A stretch of DNA of 64,000 nucleotides from Bog-473 sp963764305 (GTDB lineage Bacteria; Actinomycetota; Acidimicrobiia; Acidimicrobiales; RAAP-2), in contig CAVXSD010000010.1 in assembly GCA_963764305.1 (NCBI GenBank), positions 1,060,233-1,124,232 on the forward strand. Reading direction: 5' to 3'. Each line of letters starts with the position of its first letter. Position 1 is the first letter of the stretch. The position numbers and the translations under genes were made by a program. The notes under the pieces were generated by a model. The model worked only from the letters and a program-made list of their open reading frames with translations. It made no database searches and was not told the DNA's origin. Below, one piece after another: positions 44,768-52,838 of this stretch.

Positions 44768-45151
44768 TTATCTGGTAGCAGGCTGGAAGAGCTCGATCAG
44801 GTTGCCCGAGGGGTCCTCGACGAGAATCTGACGTCCACCGGGTCCACTCACGACCTCGTTACGGAAGCGCACACCCGCATCCTTAAGGTGGACGACCTCC
44901 GCATCGAGGTCGGGCGTGATGAAGTGGATGCGGTTCCATCCTCCGGGGCCCGGGACAGCGCCGTCCGGCATGGGGCGACCGGCGGAGCTATCCGGTCCGC
45001 TCAGCAGGAGGCGAAGGTTGTCCTTCGTGACGTCGGCGAACGCAGGGGAGGCGATGCCGGTCTGGAAGCCGAAGTGGGTGCAGTAGAACTCCACGGCTTC
45101 GGCCACGTCGGTGACCATGTAGCGGACGTTGACGGTCTCATTGGGGGACAT
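44768..45151 (-). CDS. VOC-family protein in the arsR-phosphatase operon
   Basis: 127 residues from ATG 45151, with AAAGGAAT upstream; it overlaps the 3' end of the ArsR-phosphatase gene by 14 bases and is likely cotranscribed. NVRYMVTDVAEAVEFYCTHF then GWNRIHFITPDLDAEVVHLK and GRQILVEDPSGNLIELFQPA form the two beta-alpha-beta repeats; His and Glu ligands are present. It lacks the vicinal Cys pair of ArsI C-As lyases, so an arsenic role is not supported by motif. Confidence 0.85.
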   Translation of the reverse strand: MSPNETVNVRYMVTDVAEAVEFYCTHFGFQTGIASPAFADVTKDNLRLLLSGPDSSAGRPMPDGAVPGPGGWNRIHFITPDLDAEVVHLKDAGVRFRNEVVSGPGGRQILVEDPSGNLIELFQPATR

Positions 45152-45950
45152 GGATATTCCTTTCGTCTTTCGCGGGGTGGGCGAGCTCGGCAATAAGCAG
45201 GTCGACGCGGGATTCGATCTCCTCAGCGGTGCGCACGAATATCGGATAGCTGTCCTCGTCGCTCTCCGCCGAAGCCGCCGGATCGGCCATGCTCCAATGC
45301 GCGGTCACCGGCGCGCCCGGGAAGTCGGGGCAGATCTCCTTGACCTTGTCGCAGAGCGTGACGACGCGGTCGAAGCGGGTGCGTGCGAAACGGTCAAGGT
45401 GCTTGGTGGTTCGCCCAGAGATGTCGATCCCTCGTTCTGCCATCACCCGGACGGCATTGCGATGCAGCGGCTTCGGGTGGCTGCCGGCGCTTCGGGCCTC
45501 GACGGCGCCCTCCGAACGATTGGCGAGCAGCGCCTCGGCGATCTGCGAGCGCGCGGAGTTTCCCGTGCACAGAAACAGGACGCGCTGCCTGCGGCGCGTC
45601 GCGGCGTGGGGCAGTTGCAGAGGAAGCGGGGCGAGCTGGAGCGCCGGATGCAGGGCCGACCCGGCCGTGACGAAGAGCTCGCCGCAGCGGGCCAAGTTCA
45701 GCCGATAATACGTGTCGCGCCCATCAGCAGAACTCCGCCGCGCCGATACGAGCCCCGCCGACCGCAGCTCTCCGAGGTGATACGAAACCAGGTTCTGGGC
45801 TTTCCCCACCAGCTGAGCGAGCTCGCCGACCCGCCGGTCGGTCCGCGCCAACTGGTCGACAAGTTGCCAGCGCAGGGGGTCCGCGACCAGCTGGAGGAAC
45901 GAGAGGGGCGTTTCGTCGGGAACAGCAGCGACCACGCGTCCACAGTACAT
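45138..45950 (-). CDS. ArsR-type repressor fused to low-molecular-weight protein phosphatase/arsenate reductase
   Basis: About 270 residues from ATG 45950; GTG 45935 is also possible, and an ATG at 45986 would place the operator inside the gene. Residues 15-100 are a winged HTH of the ArsR type: LVADPLRWQLVDQLARTDRR, VGELAQLVGKAQNLVSYHLG, ELRSAGLVSARRSSADGRDT. Residues 122-260 form the LMW-phosphatase/ArsC domain with the P-loop VLFLCTGNSARSQIAEALLA and DRVVTLCDKVKEICPDFPGA, and the acid Asp in HWSMADPAAS. Fusions like this couple arsenate (or phosphate) sensing and reduction in one protein. A perfect repeat overlaps the start. Confidence 0.88.
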   Translation of the reverse strand: MYCGRVVAAVPDETPLSFLQLVADPLRWQLVDQLARTDRRVGELAQLVGKAQNLVSYHLGELRSAGLVSARRSSADGRDTYYRLNLARCGELFVTAGSALHPALQLAPLPLQLPHAATRRRQRVLFLCTGNSARSQIAEALLANRSEGAVEARSAGSHPKPLHRNAVRVMAERGIDISGRTTKHLDRFARTRFDRVVTLCDKVKEICPDFPGAPVTAHWSMADPAASAESDEDSYPIFVRTAEEIESRVDLLIAELAHPAKDERNIHVPQ

Positions 45951-45964
45951 CAAACGGGTTTGAT
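45949..45964. promoter_or_regulatory. Putative ArsR operator over the start codon
   Basis: ATCAAAC-GG-GTTTGAT is a perfect 7-bp inverted repeat at the start of the ArsR-phosphatase gene. It resembles ArsR/SmtB-type operators with ATCAA...TTGAT ends and suggests autoregulation. Confidence 0.65.
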
Positions 45965-46241
45965 ACGTCAACCTAAATCGATACATTAGCCGTCACCTTG
46001 CCCCAAGTTCCTTGCCGATGGCGGCGGTCATGCGGCGGTTCTCGACCAACGTTTGGGGGCTCGTCCACGGGCCTCGTCGTGGTCGAGCCAGCGATCGAAC
46101 CGGACATTGGTTGCTCGTCGTCGGTCGATCTTGTGGGGTCCGTGGCGCGGATACTGAGGCGCCTACGAAATCCGACCGCCACAGCACCAGAGCTGGTGTC
46201 CCGTACAACGGAACGGTTACAAATGACCGGCAACTCTGACG

Positions 46242-46963
46242 CTAGGCGACCGACTGTTTGAGGTGTTCGTCGAAGAAGGCGATGATTCGACGGCGGGCAT
46301 CGAGCGCGGAACTCTCGTGGAACTTCGCGCCTGACACCTTCGCCAGGACCTTGAAGATCATCGAAGCCTCTGTGGGATCGTGATCATTGAGAAAGGAGTG
46401 CCCAGCGTCGGCATACACCTTGACGTCGTGATCGATTTCGTTGGCGCGTAGCGCCTCCTCGAGGCGGCGAGGTGCCCTACGCAGTGAACGATCCTTGGCA
46501 CCGTAGCTTCCGATCACCGGGCAGGCGCCTCGCAACAGATCCTCGGCGTCTTTCGGTACGTTCCCGTAGTTCACGCTTGACGCAAAGAAGCCGTGTCGAG
46601 GAGCGAGGAGCAGAGCGAACCCACCTCCCATGCAGAAGCCGATGACACCGATCCGCCCCGTGCAGTCCGGTCGTCCGGTCAGCCACGCCCGCGTCGCCTC
46701 CAGGTCATCGAATGTCCGACCCTTCGCGCGAGAGCGTCTCTGATCACGCTTTTCATGCATCTGAGCTTGTTGCCCCCGTGATAAAGGTCCGGAGCTGCCG
46801 CCAGGTATCCCTCGCTCGCCAACCAGTCCGCGTTTCTTCGCAAATCCGTGCTCATTCCGAACGCATCGTGAATGACGATCACTCCGGGCCAGGTTCCCTC
46901 CCCTGTCGGTACGGCCACATAGGCCGGAAGCACGCCTACCGTCGGGATGTCGACGTCGGTCAT
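46242..46963 (-). pseudogene. Dienelactone hydrolase-family protein with one frameshift
   Basis: ATG 46963. The first frame reads MTDVDIPTVGVLPAYVAVPT, WPGVIVIHDAFGMSTDLRRN and YLAAAPDLYHGGNKLRCMKS. Near 46735 one base shifts it to GRTFDDLEATRAWLTGRPDC, IGVIGFCMGGGFALLLAPRH (catalytic Cys in the nucleophile elbow), CPVIGSYGAKDRSL (Asp) and KVYADAGHSFLND (His), ending at 46242. All three catalytic residues survive, so the shift may be an error. The family hydrolyses dienelactone or related esters in aromatic degradation. Confidence 0.87.
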
Positions 46964-47123
46964 GCTCCATGATGACTCAGAAAACCATGGCGTACCCTGC
47001 CATTTCGGAGCCGAGGTATCCCACTCTGCCGGGTCGGCGGAACAGTCCGGAACCCCGGGGCGCCCAACCACGCTGTTGACGTCGGGATTAGCAAGTGCAC
47101 AATCGCCAAGACAGACTGTGGGG

Positions 47124-47564
47124 ATGGCAAAGAGCTACCGACTCGGGCCTGCCCGTCGAGCGGTCAATGTGCTCATGAAGCCGTTGATTTCCCTCGGCAT
47201 CGGCGGTAGGTCGACGTATCTCCTCACTACCACGGGACGTAGGACAGGGCAGCGGAGGACTACACCGGTCGTCCTGGTCGAGAACGATGGGCAACGATGG
47301 CTTGTCTCGCCATACGGAATGGTGGCTTGGGTGCACAACGTGCGTGCCCAGCCCGAGGTGACACTTCGTCATGGCAAGCGAGCGGAGACCCTTCACGCCG
47401 AGGAGGTCGATGCAGCCACAGCCGGTCCCGTCCTCCAGCGTTACGTTCGCAACGTACGGGTAACCGCCCCATTCTTCGACGCCAAGGGCGACGACCCGGT
47501 GGACAAGTTCATCGAAGAAGCACCCCGCCATCCGGTATTCAAGCTCATCGCCACCTCTTACTGA
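47124..47564 (+). CDS. Deazaflavin (F420)-dependent nitroreductase-family protein
   Basis: 146 residues from ATG 47124. The Ddn/DUF385 fold is evident: RSTYLLTTTGRRTGQRRTTP, VVLVENDGQRWLVSPYGMVA, WVHNVRAQPEVTLRHGKRAE and VTAPFFDAKGDDPVDKFIEE, then HPVFKLIATSY at the end. These small split-barrel proteins use F420H2 or bind other deazaflavins; an F420 role fits an actinobacterium. No F420 synthesis gene is in the window. Confidence 0.9.
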   Translation: MAKSYRLGPARRAVNVLMKPLISLGIGGRSTYLLTTTGRRTGQRRTTPVVLVENDGQRWLVSPYGMVAWVHNVRAQPEVTLRHGKRAETLHAEEVDAATAGPVLQRYVRNVRVTAPFFDAKGDDPVDKFIEEAPRHPVFKLIATSY

Positions 47565-48136
47565 CTGCCCGAGACCCGTGTGCGAGATCCCGCTCGCCTC
47601 GGCCGACAATTTCGCCTTTGCCGACTCCACGAATGACCTAGCTAGCGCTTAGCCGTTCTCCTGGCGGGACACTTGCGAGCTGAGATCCGCTTCTTCCCTG
47701 GAGCCGACTTCTTGACAGCCTTCCTTCGCGGCCTTGGGTGGAGTAGCTCCCAATCGACCCCGGACACGACTCCATCCCGAGAAATTGACTACCTTCGTGG
47801 TCCCGCGCCACATCACACATCGGGACCTTCGTCCCGTAGTAACAGCAACGTGACTCGCCCATGCTGGATGCAAAGGACTCTCCGAGAGGAACGCCTTCGA
47901 TGATGCGGCACCACTACAGCAACAACGGCCGAACGGACAGGGGCCTGTGGATCGACACGGTCGTGGGTTTGTCGGATGGACGACAATGACGCTGAAGCCT
48001 GGGCGTGACGTGTTGGTGTGTGATCAACCGTGAAACGAGGCCCCCGGCATGTTCGCTGCACTGACGGTGCGAACCGCGTTACTTCAGGTTCATGATCGAA
48101 TCAGAGAACATCAACAACCGATCCGATGGAGGGAAC
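47565..48136. other. 572-base gap with a lysine-rich remnant on the minus strand
   Basis: At about 47642-47780 the minus strand reads ELLHPRPRRKAVKKSAPGKK then RISARKCPARRTAKR and TAG, a Lys/Arg-rich tail like histone-like C-terminal tails; the neighbouring frame gives LGATPPKAAK just upstream, so a frameshift is likely. No start is convincing, so it is listed only as a remnant. Confidence 0.35.
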
Positions 48137-48631
48137 ATGATCGACATGACAAACGAGTCCTCGGCAGGGCCCTCTGCCACGGATCGGGCCTTATACGCTC
48201 ATTTGACCAATCACATCGCAGCCGAACGAGGGCTACTGGAAGAGTACTCCGAGATCGCTGACCGAACGGAGTCCAGAGCATTTCGCTATCTCGTGAATCT
48301 GCTCATTGAAGACGAGATTCGACACCACAGAATCTTTTCGGAGCTTGCTGAATCCCTCGAAGCGATTGCGCTCATGAATACCAAAGAACCTGTCGTACCA
48401 TTCATCGACTTTGCCAGCGCTGATCGGGAGGCAGTGATCGAGGCGACGCAGCGCCTTCTCGAACACGAGAGCGAGGACGCTCGCGAACTCAAGCGCCTTC
48501 AACACGAGCTTCGCGACACAAAGGACAATTCGCTAAACGGCCTGTTGGTGCAGCTCATGCAGCGTGACACCCAAAAACACATCGCTATCCTTCGCTTCGT
48601 ACGGAAATGCACAGGCCGGAGTCGGAACTGA
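48137..48631 (+). CDS. Ferritin-like (four-helix, diiron-type) protein
   Basis: 164 residues; GGAGGG at 48128-48133 four bases before ATG 48137 favours it over ATG 48092. The helices carry carboxylate/His patterns: HIAAERGLLEEYSEIADRTE, LVNLLIEDEIRHHRIFSELA (ExxH), IEATQRLLEHESEDARELKR and LVQLMQRDTQKHIAILRFVR. This resembles rubrerythrin or ferritin-like domains of about 150 residues. Oxidative-stress or iron handling is likely but not shown. A lone gene. Confidence 0.78.
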   Translation: MIDMTNESSAGPSATDRALYAHLTNHIAAERGLLEEYSEIADRTESRAFRYLVNLLIEDEIRHHRIFSELAESLEAIALMNTKEPVVPFIDFASADREAVIEATQRLLEHESEDARELKRLQHELRDTKDNSLNGLLVQLMQRDTQKHIAILRFVRKCTGRSRN

Positions 48632-49044
48632 CGACGGGACACAAGCCAAGGCGTCGTTGGACGGGGCAATAACGGAACAGAGTGTGACGATCTGGGCCAC
48701 GAGCTATGCCTGACCTACCACCTCCACCCGGACATCATTATGGATCGAGATGAACAAGATCGTCGACGCGTGCCGTTGACTTGTGCCTCACCGAGATCCT
48801 CAAGTGCTACCGAGGAGCCTCCGGCTACAGCGCGTGCCAGCAGGACATGGATATCCTCGACGGGCACCTCATGTATCCCTGAGCTGGCCACGAACGACCA
48901 GACTTTCGCTCAAACCGACGAAGCCGGGCCGCCGGCGACGCTCGATGTGCGGCCACTCGGCGGTATAGCGCCTGCTCCTAGACCGTCCCATACGGGTCTC
49001 CACCTCCGGTCGTTTTGGGACTCAAGCATCGAGCCTGCCCCGAC
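48632..49044. other. 413-base gap with a short coding-like remnant
   Basis: Around 48745-48880 a plus frame reads IEMNKIVDAC and, one base over, LTEILKCYRGASGYSACQQD then MDILDGHLMYP and TGA. This looks like a fragment of a protein with one frameshift; no family recognised. Confidence 0.35.
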
Positions 49045-49335
49045 TTATGCCTCGCCAATGACCTCGCATACGTTCACACTGACGAAGATCGCTGGTGCTT
49101 CAGGCATCTCGCGTAGCGTGTTGAAGGTCACTTCTGCGAACCTCGCGTGCTCTTCGGTATCGAACAGCCAGAAGGAATGCTGGATTAGATCGCCACCATC
49201 GACGGTTCGGGCCCAGTAGCCACCATTTGATCCGGTCATTCCCTGCAGCATCGGTGCTCCATGATCGCCGATCATTGCAAGGGTTTCGTCAGAGTGACCT
49301 GGCTTGATCTTCACTCGACCGATAACTGCAAACAC
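49045..49335 (-). CDS. Antibiotic biosynthesis monooxygenase-like (ABM) protein
   Basis: 96 residues from ATG 49335. MFAVIGRVKIKPGHSDETLA, then MLQGMTGSNGGYWARTVDGG and QHSFWLFDTEEHARFAEVTF, is a dimeric ferredoxin-like alpha-beta fold of the ABM kind. Known members are cofactor-less monooxygenases or heme-binding proteins; no cofactor residue is evident here. Divergent from the M50-like gene. Confidence 0.75.
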   Translation of the reverse strand: MFAVIGRVKIKPGHSDETLAMIGDHGAPMLQGMTGSNGGYWARTVDGGDLIQHSFWLFDTEEHARFAEVTFNTLREMPEAPAIFVSVNVCEVIGEA

Positions 49336-49399
49336 GCTCGCCCTCCCATCTGCGGGTCAACCGAGTGGCGACGAGAGACAAGTCTTACAGGCTCGGACG

Positions 49400-50250
49400 A
49401 TGGCCATTGATCTCAGTTGTTTCTCAGGACACGAGTTGTGGCGGACTGCCCCCATGGTGCGTTCTGGGGCACCTCGGACCCTGATCGGTATCGGCTGTGC
49501 GGACGCCATGGATGACTCAGAGGTGTGGCAACTGCCGGATGCACCCACGCCAGGATCGGCATCCTGGAAGGGCTCCTACCAGAGTCGCCCTTTACCTGGT
49601 AATGCTTTGCCCATCACTACGTTGCGCGAACGACTGTTGGCGGAGCCTCCGAATACGCCCCCTTACGTCCTTGAAAACGTTGGGGCAGCCGAACCGCAGC
49701 TCGTCGTTCGGGCCTTGGGTACCGACTGGTTAGCCACCGATTCGGCGTGGATCAGCATCGGATGGTTGGTCGTCCTTGGCCAGATCATGGCGAGAGTGCT
49801 CCCAGGTCGCTCGAGCCGTGGACGGACATTGGCCGGCCTGGGCTTCACTGGAATTACGGGCGTCAGCATGCTCGCCCATCAGATCGGGACCATCGCAACA
49901 GCCAGATCCGTTGGAGCACCGATGAGGGCCGTGGTCTTCACAGCGACGCTCGCGTACAACACGTACCCAGAGGAGGCGCCTCTACCAGCACGTGTCCATA
50001 TGACCCGAGCGCTCGGCGGCCCCGCTGAAATCTCCTTCTCGGCGTTGTCGCCTTGAAGTTGCACCGTCGGTACCCACGAATCCGGGCCCTGGCCTACTTG
50101 GGCTGGCTCAACGTGTTGTTCACTTGCGCCGCTTTGACACCGCTTCCCACAATGGACGGGGGCGTCGCCATCCGAGCGTGGCGTCAGCGCCAAAGAGAGC
50201 GAGATCCGCAGCTCGGGGGACGCAGCCGACGAGTAGGCATATCCAAGTAG
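49400..50250 (+). pseudogene. M50 (site-2 protease)-like membrane protein, frameshifted
   Basis: Plus frame from about ATG 49400. Hydrophobic helices DSAWISIGWLVVLGQIMARV and TLAGLGFTGITGVSMLAHQI precede GTIATARSVGAPMRAVVFTA, the position of the zinc HExxH helix, but the motif reads HQIGT. At about 50028 one base shifts the sense to NLLLGVVALKLHRRYPRIRA, LAYLGWLNVLFTCAALTPLP and TMDGGVAIRAW, the second M50 motif with its Asp, ending at 50250. Both the motif loss and the shift suggest an inactive or miscalled protein. Confidence 0.6.
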
Positions 50251-50270
50251 CCCACCATCATGATGCGATG

Positions 50271-50352
50271 AAGGGGCGGGGCCTCCGCCCCTTGTGAGAT
50301 CCGAGCATGCTCGGTCTTGCAAAAGTAAACCTCGAAAGAGGAGGAGGCCCCT
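50271..50352 (+). ncRNA. Structured leader of the IS110 transposase (possible bridge-RNA or RBS switch)
   Basis: Three hairpins lie in 71 bases: AAGGGGCGG-GGCCT-CCGCCCCTT (50271-50293), the palindrome CCGAGCATGCTCGG (50301-50314) and CCTC-GAAA-GAGG with a GNRA-type loop (50330-50341). GGGGCCTCC (50278-50286) is also perfectly complementary to GGAGGCCCC (50343-50351), the ribosome-binding region just before ATG 50353; this pairing excludes the first hairpin. IS110-group elements encode a bridge RNA between their left end and the transposase gene (established for IS621), though this leader is short for one. Confidence 0.5.
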
Positions 50353-51363
50353 ATGGGACAGTACGTCGGAATCGACCTGCACAGACGCAGTACGACCATC
50401 GTTCGGATGGCAGAAGACGGCGAGGTGCTCGGCACCGAACGCTTCGTCAGTCAGCCCTTCGAACTCGCCCAGGCCATGGCGGCCGCCGGGCCCGAGCCCG
50501 AGGTGGTGCTCGAATCCACCTATGGCTGGTACTGGGCGGCCGATGTTCTCGAAGACCTCGGCGCCCACGTGCACCTGGCCCATGCGCTCGGCAACAACTG
50601 GGGAAACCGCCGGGTGAAGAACGACGTGCGCGACGCTCAGGACCTGGCCGCCATGTTGGCGCTCGGGCGCCTGGCCGAGGGCTGGATCGCGCCGCCAGAG
50701 GTCCGAGAGCTGCGCGAGCTGGTGCGCTACCGCTATTCGCTCATCCGGCACCGGACCAGTGCCAAGGCCCAGATCCACGGGGTCATGGCCAAGAACGGGA
50801 TCCTGCCCGTCGTCGGCGAGCTCTGGGGACCGACCGGTCAGGCCCAACTCGACCGTCTCGAGCTCCCCGAGGCCTACGCCATGCGCCTCGACTCGTTGCG
50901 CAACCTCCTCGACGTCTACGAGGCGGCCATCGCCGAGCTCGACACGCATATCCACGCCGAACTCAAGGCCGACCCCGGCTATCAAGCCGTCATGACGCTG
51001 CCCGGAGTGGGAAAGGTCATCGCGGCGATCTTCGTGGCCGAGATCGGCGACATCAGCCGCTTCGACTCGGCCAAGAAGCTCTGCAGCTGGGCCGGTCTCA
51101 CTCCCAAGCACCGCGAATCCGACGAGGTGGTGCACCGTGGGACGATCACCAAGCAGGGCTCGCCGCTGGTGCGCTGGGCGGCCATCGAGGCTGTGGGCAA
51201 CTACCGGGCCAAGGGCAACGAGAAGCTCCGTGAGGATCACAAGCGCATCGCCGAACACGCCGGCAAGTACAAGGCCCGGGTCGCCGTTGCCCCCAAGCTC
51301 TTGACCCTCGTCTTCTACGCAATGCGCGACGGGGAGGTCCGATGCCTCGAGATCGCCGCCTGA
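50353..51363 (+). CDS. IS110-family transposase (DEDD recombinase)
   Basis: 336 residues from ATG 50353, intact. The RuvC-like DEDD domain has Asp8 in YVGIDLHRRS, Glu54 in VVLESTYGWYW and Asp94/Asp97 in NDVRDAQDLAAML. The C-terminal Tnp domain has ADPGYQAVMTLPGVGKVIAA, DSAKKLCSWAGLTPKHRESD, and the catalytic Ser (about 270) in TITKQGSPLVRWAAIEAVGN. Members use this Ser with the DEDD site and a bridge RNA to choose target and donor sites. The gene starts two bases after an RBS region predicted to be masked by its leader. Confidence 0.95.
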   Translation: MGQYVGIDLHRRSTTIVRMAEDGEVLGTERFVSQPFELAQAMAAAGPEPEVVLESTYGWYWAADVLEDLGAHVHLAHALGNNWGNRRVKNDVRDAQDLAAMLALGRLAEGWIAPPEVRELRELVRYRYSLIRHRTSAKAQIHGVMAKNGILPVVGELWGPTGQAQLDRLELPEAYAMRLDSLRNLLDVYEAAIAELDTHIHAELKADPGYQAVMTLPGVGKVIAAIFVAEIGDISRFDSAKKLCSWAGLTPKHRESDEVVHRGTITKQGSPLVRWAAIEAVGNYRAKGNEKLREDHKRIAEHAGKYKARVAVAPKLLTLVFYAMRDGEVRCLEIAA

Positions 51364-51481
51364 GTCTCGGCCACGGACCGACGCGTGCTCGACTAACGCC
51401 GTGGCCCACCGACCCTGGTGTGGCCGTCGCTTCTGATTGAGCCCGTCGGGACGTGGCCGAACCCCATCATGTGCGGAGATC

Positions 51482-51738
51482 GACGAATGAATGGCTGGCT
51501 GCCCACGGGAGCGTGACAGAACCCGAGCAGTGATGGGAACTCGCAGCACCACATAGGCGTCCTCGAAGAGGATGCGCCGCTCACCGTCGGCGTCAACGCC
51601 AAGCCTTCGGCGGGCATCGCCCGACGTTGACCCCGACGCCTCGCTGGCGCGCGCTCTCGTGCAGGACGCCGATGGGTGAATCAGGAACGATCGACAGAAA
51701 AGGGCTCTTGATCCGGCTCCGCCCCTTCATGTACGGCG
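51482..51738. other. 257-base gap
   Basis: No gene. A short plus frame (VLEEDAPLTVGVNAKPSAGI, about 51560-51620) looks coding-like but has no start or family. It may be debris next to the IS. Confidence 0.35.
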
Positions 51739-52212
51739 TTAGGGGACGGTCGGTGAGCCCTCAAGTTGTTCGGTCAGCAGCTCGAGCGAGCTGTGCAGCT
51801 GTGCGAACCGACGTGGCCCGAGGATCTCTTCGATCTGCAGCTGAGCCGCCCCCGCCGCGGCGTAAATGGTCTCTCCGAGCCGCCGTCCCTTGGCGGTAAG
51901 TCGGATCACACGAGCCCGACCGTCGACCGAATCGGGGACGCGCAATAAGTACTCGTGTCCTTCCAGATGCCCGAGCAGGTCGTTGACCGACTGTTTCGTG
52001 ATCCCCACACGATCCGCGAGCTGACTGGGACGTACTCCCTCGAGGCCGGGATAACGCCAGAGCGCGACATGCGCTGCGCTCAGATCGTCGAATCCTGCCG
52101 CTAGGACACCCGCATACAGCTGGTCACGAACCCACTGCCAAACGACACGCAGCATGGCGCCGACGTACGGACTTCGTTCGTGGTCGATGCCGCCCCAGGA
52201 GTCGCTTGACAT
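51739..52212 (-). CDS. MarR-family transcriptional regulator
   Basis: 157 residues from ATG 52212. The winged helix is clear: LSAAHVALWRYPGLEGVRPS, QLADRVGITKQSVNDLLGHL, EGHEYLLRVPDSVDGRARVI and RLTAKGRRLGETIYAA. MarR proteins repress divergent genes and release on binding phenolic or lipophilic ligands. It diverges from the cupin/VOC pair, with repeats in the 85-base gap. Confidence 0.93.
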   Translation of the reverse strand: MSSDSWGGIDHERSPYVGAMLRVVWQWVRDQLYAGVLAAGFDDLSAAHVALWRYPGLEGVRPSQLADRVGITKQSVNDLLGHLEGHEYLLRVPDSVDGRARVIRLTAKGRRLGETIYAAAGAAQLQIEEILGPRRFAQLHSSLELLTEQLEGSPTVP

Positions 52213-52215
52213 AGG

Positions 52216-52248
52216 TCGTAAGGTTACCATACGATTTAGATCGTAAGG
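52216..52248. promoter_or_regulatory. Putative MarR operator region
   Basis: A direct repeat TCGTAAGG occurs at 52216-52223 and 52241-52248 (25 bases between starts). The second copy overlaps the inverted repeat ACGAT-TTAG-ATCGT (52231-52244). These lie between the divergent MarR and cupin starts, where a MarR dimer would act. Confidence 0.5.
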
Positions 52249-52297
52249 ATGCCTGACTACACGACCTGCAACGGCTTGTGAAAAGGAGATGGCCGAG

Positions 52298-52810
52298 GTG
52301 ACCACTGCAATCGTTGATTCCCCCGATAACGCAGATGCGCAGGCATGGTGGTTCCTCGACACTCTGGTCGTCGAGCACCGTCGTGCCTCCGAAATGGAGA
52401 CCATCGTGCTCGAGATGACCTTGCCCGTGGGTTCGGCGCCCCCACTGCACGTCCATGACGACCTCGACGACACCTGGTACATCCTCGAGGGCGAGATGGT
52501 CATGCGCTGCGGCGACGACGAATTGGTCGTCGGCGCGGGGCACTGGGTCTCCATGCCACGTGGCGTTCCCCACACGTTCCGGGTGGTGGGTGATCGCGAA
52601 GCGCGGATTCTCCTCGTGCACGACAATGCCAGCTTTCGTGACTTCATTCGCGAGCTGAGCAGTCCCGCGACGGCGCACGTGGTTCCGACCCAGCCGCACT
52701 TTCCGCCAATGGATGAATTGGCGCGTCTTGCCGCCTCGCACGACCTCAGGCCAATTGGGCCGCCGATGAGCGTCGAAGAGAGCGACGCGGTACTTGCCGC
52801 TGTCGTTTGA
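52298..52810 (+). CDS. Cupin-domain protein
   Basis: 170 residues. AAGGAG at 52283-52288 touches an ATG at 52289 but is spaced normally (nine bases) from GTG 52298, which is preferred. The cupin motif is LPVGSAPPLHVHDDLDDTWY and ILEGEMVMRC, with the second motif PRGVPHTFRVVGDREARIL; the His-Asp-His set is partial. It is encoded with a VOC protein and divergent from MarR, suggesting inducible metabolism or detoxification of an aromatic or quinone-like compound. Confidence 0.88.
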   Translation: MTTAIVDSPDNADAQAWWFLDTLVVEHRRASEMETIVLEMTLPVGSAPPLHVHDDLDDTWYILEGEMVMRCGDDELVVGAGHWVSMPRGVPHTFRVVGDREARILLVHDNASFRDFIRELSSPATAHVVPTQPHFPPMDELARLAASHDLRPIGPPMSVEESDAVLAAVV

Positions 52811-52838
52811 AGCGTCATCGCGCGAAGGAGGTAGCGCC

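Larger units (their letters stand above)
50255..51481 (+). mobile_element. IS110-family insertion sequence, ends tentative
   Basis: The intact transposase (50353-51363) is flanked by the same octamer CCATCATG at 50255-50262 and 51474-51481. IS110 elements have no terminal inverted repeats, so a repeated core or target sequence is the only edge signal; eight bases could be chance. If these are the edges, the element is about 1.23 kb with 98 bases of leader before the gene and 118 bases after it. Confidence 0.55.

Noticed and set aside
44768..45151. VOC gene in the arsR operon as an ArsI C-As lyase
   Set aside because: ArsI enzymes need a vicinal cysteine pair, which is absent; only a generic VOC call is supported.
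49879..51552. A 557-codon open frame on the minus strand across the IS110 element
   Set aside because: It lies antisense to the intact DEDD transposase, has low-complexity Arg/Gly/Ala composition and resembles no family; it is a high-GC shadow frame.
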